Positions 58,509 to 64,000 of a stretch of 64,000 nt of DNA are shown in pieces. The translations under genes were made by a program, and so were the position numbers. This stretch comes from Gnomoniopsis sp. IMI 355080 (taxonomy: Eukaryota; Ascomycota; Sordariomycetes; Diaporthales; Gnomoniaceae): the NCBI GenBank assembly GCA_027946555.1, contig JAPEVC010000167.1:1-64000 (forward strand). The letters are read 5' to 3'. Position 1 is the stretch's first letter, and the number at the start of each line of letters is the position of its first letter. The notes beneath the pieces are model-generated. The model was not told the DNA's origin, ran no database searches, and worked only from the letters and a program-made list of their open reading frames with translations.

Positions 58509-59137
58509 TTATTTGGGCCATTTGGTCCAGTTCTTCCGACCAACCTGCGCAAATTGTTAGCCAGACTCCCAGCGGTCGATAGGTCTCGAAACTTACCGCT
58601 TTCCATTCTCTGATAAGTGCCGGCATCTTGAGCATAGCCTCTCTCCTCTTGTCCATCCTGCATTGTATAGTCAGCTTGGCTTGGCCTCTCTGCAAACTCT
58701 CCAACTGTACGGCCAACAAGGACGGGAACGTACTTTGCGCCCAACATCCTCTCGTGCTTATGTCCCTTGACTGTCTGTCCAACACCAGTACCCTTACCCC
58801 TCCATCCCAAAGCGACCTTCTTCGTCAGCTTGACCTCCGTCTTCTTCGACGAATGCGGCAGAAGATCCTCCAGGCCGTGCTGCTTTGCGAGCTTGATCAA
58901 ATCCGCCTGTCGCCTGTTGCTATACACGGGGTTGTTCCAATTCCCTGTCACATGGTGCTTTTGCGGCTTGAAAGGGTTTTTGGTGGAGAGCTGAAAGCTT
59001 GTCTGGTGAGCTTTAGCTTCCTCGGCGGACGAGAAGAGCTGTGTGGGAGGGTACCGCGCGAAGAAGCGCAGCAGGTTGGTGGGAAGGGCTTTCGCGAGCG
59101 CAATGTGTTTGCTCGCAGATGAGGATGTGGCGGCCAT
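58509..59137 (-). CDS. mrpl25: Mitochondrial large-subunit ribosomal protein mL59 (Mrpl25)
   Basis: Model complement(join(58509..58544,58597..58657,58734..59137)), 166 residues. Exon 1 has ALPTNLLRFFARYPP, WNNPVYSNRRQADL and VALGWRGKGTGVGQTVKGHK. A 76-nt intron (GTACGT donor, GCTGACTAT branch) joins AK to MDKRREAMLKMPALIREWKA. A 52-nt intron joins this to VGRKNWTKWPK and stop, the typical basic end of mL59. Each skipped intron would leave a long wrong frame, so simple ORF calling gives a false C-terminus. It is a fungal-type component of the mitochondrial 54S subunit. The start at 59137 is 365 bp from prp28 on the other strand. Confidence 0.87.
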
Positions 59138-59502
59138 GGTCGAATGTTGCGCCGCCCCTCCTGCCTCAGAGAACTTCGGGGGTAGGATGGAAAAGTAGTG
59201 ATGGTTTGCGGAGGAGGGCGAGCCGCGCTATGGCGCTCTATGCGGCTCAAAATTCGTGACGCTCTGGCAGGCAGACAACCTTGTATCTGATAAGAGCACG
59301 GGCTTAACGATAAGGAATTGCACTTGTCCGCGGCCGCGCTGAAGTCAGCCATCAAAGTGTAAGGTACTTTCAACAAGTTATCTGCGATTTACTTCCGACT
59401 CTCTCGCCACTAATTTATGTCACCTTGATTCGTGACGCTCAGGCATTTGATATATTCTACGAAATCGACGCACGTCAAAATACACACCCGCAACTCGTAA
59501 AC
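59138..59502. promoter_or_regulatory. 365-bp bidirectional promoter of mrpl25 and prp28
   Basis: Head-to-head start codons are only 365 bp apart, so both promoters must lie here. A 13-bp word, ATTCGTGACGCTC, occurs twice in direct orientation, at 59252..59264 and 59428..59440. Confidence 0.75.
59252..59440. repeat. 13-bp direct repeat, two copies
   Basis: ATTCGTGACGCTC at 59252..59264 and 59428..59440, 176 bp apart, both inside the bidirectional promoter. Confidence 0.85.
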
Positions 59503-61653
59503 ATGAATGGCGCTACGAAGAAGAAGGTCCCGTTGGACCTCGAGGAGTTGATTAGGAAAAAGAAAGAAGCAGATGCCGCCGCCGCAAAACCACGATTCCT
59601 TACAAAAGCGCAGCGAGAGAAACTAGCTGCCCAGAAAGCAGCAGAGGAGAAAGCGCAAGAGGAAGAAAGAGAGCGCAAGAGGAAGGAGGATCTCGAGCAA
59701 GCCAAGAGAAAGTTCGCATCTGGCGCAAATCAAGGATCCTATAACTCCTCGTATCAGAACTCATACCAATCGAATGGAGGATCATCAGGAATCATACCAA
59801 CCGGCCCGAAGGCCATGCGCCAAAACGGCGCGTCGAATGGACATTCCACCCCAGCAGACAAGGCTGGAAAAGAATCCTCAAAGAAGGCCGTGAACGGCAA
59901 CGGGAAACGAAGCATGGAAGACGACGAAGCAGCGATTATCAAGCAAAGATATACCGGGCCAGAGGTCAACAAGAGCACATTCTCAGCATCGAAGAAAAGA
60001 AGGCGTACAACAGAAAAGAAGTTCAACTTCGAGTGGGACGCAGATGAAGACACCAGCAAGGACTACGACCCAGTGTATGCTCAACAATCATCCGGTATAA
60101 TTGGTGCAGGGAGACTGGCTGGTTTTGGGGAGGAGGCGGAAATTGAGGCTGCTAAGCGGTTTGCACGCGGCATCGAAGAGCGGGACCGCGAGAATGGAAG
60201 GCAGCGAGCCAAGGAGTATCTCGACCAATTCTACCGTGGACTGGAGCATCGCAAGAAGAACTCGCTTGGAAAGCACTGGTCCGACAAGAGTCTTGATGAG
60301 ATGCGCGAGAGAGATTGGCGTATTTTCAAGGAGGATTTCGAAATTGCTACGAAGGGCGGCGGCATACCGAATCCTATGCGAAACTGGGACGAGTCTGGCT
60401 TGCCGGCCAGACTAATGGAAGTTGTCCGTTCAGTCGGTTATGACGAGCCCACGCCAATTCAGAGAGCCGCCATTCCAATTGCGTTACAGGCACGAGATTT
60501 GATCGGTGTGGCTCAGACAGGTTCCGGAAAGACAGCTTCGTTCCTCTTACCATTGCTGGTGTATATATCCGGTTTGCCGATGCTGGATGAGTACAACAAA
60601 GGTGACGGGCCCTACGCGCTAATTCTGGCTCCAACTCGTGAGCTGGCGCAGCAGATCGAGGCGGAGGCTAGGAAATTTGCAACACCGTTGGGATTCTCTT
60701 GTGTTAGTATTGTTGGTGGTCATTCCATCGAGGAACAGGCATTCGCCCTCAGAAATGGAGCTGAGATCGTTGTGGCTACGCCAGGTCGTCTTGTTGACTG
60801 TATCGAGAGGCGCCTCTTGGTGCTCCAGCAGTGTTGCTATATCATCATGGATGAAGCAGACAAGATGGTGCAGCTTGGTTTCGAAGATTCACTCAACAAG
60901 ATTCTGGACGCCCTTCCTATCAACAATGAAAAGCCCGACACGGAAGAAGCAGAGGACTCTAAAGCGATGATGAAGTATCTCGGCAGCAACAACCGGTACA
61001 GACAGACCATGATGTACACGGCCACGATGCCTCCACCAGTCGAAAAGATTGCAAAGAAATACTTGCGCCGGCCAGCCATCGTGACCATCGGAAATGCAGG
61101 CGAAGCCGTTGACTCGGTAGAGCAGAGAGTGGAGTTTATCAACGGGGAGGACAAGCGCAAGAAGCGACTTGGCGAGATTCTCAACTCGGGCCAATTCCAT
61201 TCACCCATCATTGTCTTCGTCAATATCAGACGCAATTGCGACACCGTGGCCCGCGATATCAAGCGGCTCGGCTACAGCACTGTCACGTTCCATGGTGGCA
61301 AGGACCAGAGCCAGCGAGAGGCGGCGCTCAAGTCGCTGCGTGATGGCGAGACAGACGTCCTGGTGGCTACGGACGTGGCTGGCCGTGGTATTGATGTTCC
61401 GGATGTGTCACTTGTGGTGAACTTCAACATGGCGACGAACATCGACTCGTACACGCATCGTATTGGTCGTACTGGTCGTGCGGGCAAGACTGGTGTGGCC
61501 ATTACATTCCTGGGCAATGAGGACACGGATGTGATGTATGACTTGAAGCAGATCATCCAGAAGAGTAACATCTCTAAGTTACCGGATGAGCTCAAGCGGC
61601 ACGAGGCTGCTCAGTCAAAACCTAACAAGGGCGGGAAGGCTATTGAGCATTAG
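59503..61653 (+). CDS. prp28: DEAD-box RNA helicase Prp28 (U5 snRNP)
   Basis: Single exon, 716 residues; start at the first ATG in the frame with a good context (AAACATGAATGG). A charged Lys/Glu-rich N-terminal third is followed by a conserved block (FNFEWDADEDTSKDYDP), typical of Prp28. The helicase core then shows Q motif PTPIQRAAIP, AQTGSGKT (I), APTRELAQQ (Ia), MDEADKM (II), TATMPP (III) and HRIGRTGRAGKTG (VI). It uses ATP to displace U1 snRNP from the 5' splice site so that U6 can pair, in the nucleus. Motif III reads TAT rather than SAT, a known Prp28-type variant. Length fits the family. Confidence 0.95.
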   Translation: MNGATKKKVPLDLEELIRKKKEADAAAAKPRFLTKAQREKLAAQKAAEEKAQEEERERKRKEDLEQAKRKFASGANQGSYNSSYQNSYQSNGGSSGIIPTGPKAMRQNGASNGHSTPADKAGKESSKKAVNGNGKRSMEDDEAAIIKQRYTGPEVNKSTFSASKKRRRTTEKKFNFEWDADEDTSKDYDPVYAQQSSGIIGAGRLAGFGEEAEIEAAKRFARGIEERDRENGRQRAKEYLDQFYRGLEHRKKNSLGKHWSDKSLDEMRERDWRIFKEDFEIATKGGGIPNPMRNWDESGLPARLMEVVRSVGYDEPTPIQRAAIPIALQARDLIGVAQTGSGKTASFLLPLLVYISGLPMLDEYNKGDGPYALILAPTRELAQQIEAEARKFATPLGFSCVSIVGGHSIEEQAFALRNGAEIVVATPGRLVDCIERRLLVLQQCCYIIMDEADKMVQLGFEDSLNKILDALPINNEKPDTEEAEDSKAMMKYLGSNNRYRQTMMYTATMPPPVEKIAKKYLRRPAIVTIGNAGEAVDSVEQRVEFINGEDKRKKRLGEILNSGQFHSPIIVFVNIRRNCDTVARDIKRLGYSTVTFHGGKDQSQREAALKSLRDGETDVLVATDVAGRGIDVPDVSLVVNFNMATNIDSYTHRIGRTGRAGKTGVAITFLGNEDTDVMYDLKQIIQKSNISKLPDELKRHEAAQSKPNKGGKAIEH

Positions 61654-62733
61654 ATTGACAGATCAACCAACGCTTGTTCCCAATGCAAAACAAGTACCTC
61701 ACGCGGGATTGTGCCTCTGTCTAAGCTTGTCAAGTAATCGAGGTCATCTCGTTGGGCACATGCGGTCCTGTGGGCCACAAACTCGAGTGATCAGCAATGT
61801 TTCTTTTTTTATTGTGGACATTTAGGTGCGCACAGCCAGCGCAAGCAGATTATGCGTCAGGTCCAACACGAGAGATTGCTGTGGTCGCTCCCATAAAACA
61901 GCGTATAACATTGTTGCTGTGTCTGCGAAGATCTGCATTAGTTCCCATCGAAATAATCAATCATAACTCCGACAGTCGAGCTCCGAGCTGGCCGATATTG
62001 TACAGGAGAGAAAAGGTGTCAGGGGTTAACGCCCCACTACCGATCAGATAAAATTTTAGGTTTATCTGATCCGACCGGCTGGCTAGTCCCTAAAAATTAT
62101 CCACTTCGTTGCCCTCCCAAGGCATTGTCACCGATCAACTCTGCCCCTCCTCGGCGCAAGCTTTGCGCGGTGGTATGAGTTTCTTGGTTGTGCCTGTCTT
62201 TTATTACGCAATGCTCCCTCCGGTCTCCTGCCAATCTACGGTCGACTCTGGTGGCGGCTGCTCTTGACAGGCTTGACGAGCGGTGACAAACAAAAGCTCG
62301 AGAAGAACCCAAGCCGAAGTCCTCCGGGCTCGCGCCAAATCCCTTCACGACCCCATCCCACCTGCGTGCGCTATTACTAGGTCTCCTCCGCGCCCACATT
62401 TGCTGGGCACTGGTCTGGTCACATTCTCGTGTCTGGTCTTATATAACTTGCTCGCTCACCGCGCATGCGGCAAGCTGGGCTGGGCTTGTCACCCAGCTCG
62501 CCAAAGCTTTGTCTCTTGTCTTGTTTGTCGACTGGCGCCGTCGACCCACACAGACACTTTGTAACCTCAATTGCGCACACTGCGTAAATAGTGCCTACGT
62601 CTAATTCAATCCATTCCTGGAACAGTGGACAAATGCTCAAGCATTTGTCTGGGAATTATCACTACAAAACCACTCACATCTCTTCGCTCGCGGAGCCTGT
62701 CTACGCACCGTGCCACCTTCGTGACTCGTCATC
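61654..62733. other. Intergenic region and ort1 promoter
   Basis: About 1.1 kb: 3' flank of prp28 and promoter/leader of ort1. It contains the GATA inverted repeat at 62042..62071. No gene recognised. Confidence 0.6.
62042..62071. promoter_or_regulatory. Inverted pair of GATA sites (11-bp perfect inverted repeat)
   Basis: GATCAGATAAA and its exact complement TTTATCTGATC are separated by 8 bp. Each arm contains CAGATAA, matching the HGATAR site bound by the fungal nitrogen regulators AreA/NIT2. It lies 663 bp before the ort1 ATG. The alternative is a prp28 3'-end hairpin, about 390 bp after its stop. Confidence 0.5.
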
Positions 62734-63791
62734 ATGGTGACCTCTGATCTCGCATTGAATACTCCCCGTCCAACGACTATACAAAGTCCTCTCGACGCCA
62801 GACAACGAACAGCAGTCATGGAGTCCCTGGAAGATATTCTCTACGGATCGGTATGTCATTATACTATGTCGTGACTCATTTCAAATCATACACTGACCGC
62901 TCTTCACAGGTCGCTGGGATAGTAGGCAAATATATCGAATATCCCTTCGACACGGTCAAAGTTCGGCTTCAATCGCAACCAGATCACCTCCCGCTTCGCT
63001 ACACCGGACCTCTGGACTGCTTCCGCCAGTCCATACGAGCCGACGGTCTACTAGGACTCTACCGCGGCATCAGCGCCCCCCTGGTCGGTGCAGCCTTGGA
63101 AAACAGCAGCCTCTTCTTCTTTGAGCGCATGGGGCGGGAGACACTTTTCAAGACGGGCTTTTGTGCGCGTGACAGCCCCATGCCCCTTCCTGCTCTGTGG
63201 TTCACGGGCGCCTTCTCAGGCATGTTCACGTCCTTCGTCCTCACGCCCATTGAGCTCGTCAAATGCAGGATACAAGTACCCGCAGAGGCAGGAGTCGCGG
63301 CACTGCGGCCGATGGCGGTGATCAAGGACATTTTCCGACACGAAGGGTTCATGGGCTTTTGGCATGGACAGCTGGGCACGCTGATCCGGGAGGCCGGCGG
63401 GTGTGCGGCGTGGTTCGGCAGCAAGGAGACGACGAGCAATTTCTTCATGAAACGTAATCTGGCCAAGGCGAAGTCACCAGCAGAGAGGGAGGCGACGCTA
63501 GCAAACCCGCTGCCTCTGTGGCAGCAAGCAGTGGCGGGAGCGTCCGCTGGCGTATCATACAATTTCCTCTTCTTCCCAGCCGACACTGTGAAGTCACGGA
63601 TGCAGACGAGCCCGAGCGGAGCGGGCGTGGTGAAGAGCACATTTGCTGGCGAGTCGGTTGCGCTGTGGCGCCAGGCTGGGCTCAAGGGGTTTTACAGAGG
63701 CTGTGGCATAACGTGCTTGCGGTCCGCCCCGAGCTCGGCTTTCATTTTCATGGTTTTTGATGGATTGAAGAAGTATGTGCCGCTTGCATGA
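62734..63791 (+). CDS. ort1: Mitochondrial ornithine carrier (ORT1/ARG-13 type)
   Basis: Model join(62734..62850,62910..63791), 332 residues. Three mitochondrial-carrier repeats each have the PxD/ExxK/R signature (PFDTVKVR, PIELVKCR, PADTVKSR). RYTGPLDC and GLYRGISAPL in repeat 1, and GGCAAWFGSKE and WQQAVAGASAGVSYN around repeat 3, are typical of the ornithine carrier group (yeast Ort1/Arg11, Neurospora ARG-13). It exchanges ornithine and related basic amino acids across the inner membrane for arginine synthesis and the urea-type cycle. The N-terminal exon adds an unusual ~35-residue extension before MESLEDILYGS; an internal ATG at 62818 could be an alternative start. The 59-nt intron contains a TGACTCA word. 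Confidence 0.9.
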
Positions 63792-64000
63792 ATGAAATAC
63801 CCCGATACAACATTGTTGTCGTTGCATTGATAGAAAAAAAATCTGAGTTATCCCGGGGCAACTACCAGCATCGTATTGAGAATAGGCAAGATGGATACAC
63901 CAAAAGGGTTCATAGAGACGCGTTTAGTTTACTTGGCAGGCTAGAATATAGACATAGAGGTACACATTTGATACATTTCTTTTCTTGCAAGATCTAATTT

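Noticed and set aside
58391..58733. Continuous open frame extending the mL59 protein past its first exon
   Set aside because: It runs through two introns with good signals; the spliced reading gives the family's RREAMLKMP and TKWPK end.

Overview
The window is nuclear DNA from a filamentous ascomycete (Pezizomycotina, most likely a Sordariomycete). The evidence is gene structure: short introns of mostly 50-110 nt, with GTRNGT-type donors, CTGAC/CTAAC-type branch sites and YAG acceptors. The proteins include fungal-only families (CRT10, DUF6536, a Laa2-like AP-1 accessory protein). I find no bacterial, viral or plasmid features. Gene models were assembled by hand by joining exons with matching phase. 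The order and species are not determinable from what I can see.

Layout. 0.2-12.1 kb holds a WD40-cyclophilin (-), a CRT10 homologue (+), a membrane-anchored GH5 glycosidase (-) and a seven-helix receptor (-). 12.1-21.9 kb is a gene-poor stretch in which I recognise nothing. 21.9-23.7 kb has an atypical-SDR epimerase (-) facing away from an intron-containing tRNA-Glu (+). 23.7-27.2 kb is gene-poor and AT-rich in places, and carries a decayed DUF6536 membrane-protein gene (-). 27.3-45 kb holds a BAR-PH-ArfGAP protein (+), a Chk2/Cds1 checkpoint kinase (-), eIF3m (+), UMP/CMP kinase (-), a four-helix membrane protein (-) and a broken ketoreductase gene (+). 45.5-63.8 kb is dense housekeeping: eIF2-gamma (+), Laa2-like protein (-), nucleoporin Nsp1 (+), F1-ATPase inhibitor (-), 14-3-3 (+), Dph4 (-), mitochondrial ribosomal protein mL59 (-), Prp28 helicase (+) and the mitochondrial ornithine carrier (+).

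No operon or biosynthetic cluster logic is evident. Genes alternate in strand and are mostly unrelated. There is a loose concentration of translation functions (eIF3m, eIF2-gamma, Dph4 acting on eEF2, mL59) and of mitochondrial functions (IF1, mL59, ornithine carrier). Two other themes stand out: gene decay beside the gene-poor stretches (DUF6536 and ketoreductase pseudogenes), and several introns that stay open in frame (cyp15, nsp1) or end in an alternative C-terminus (IF1), which can mislead automatic gene calling. I did not find a convincing new multi-gene system.
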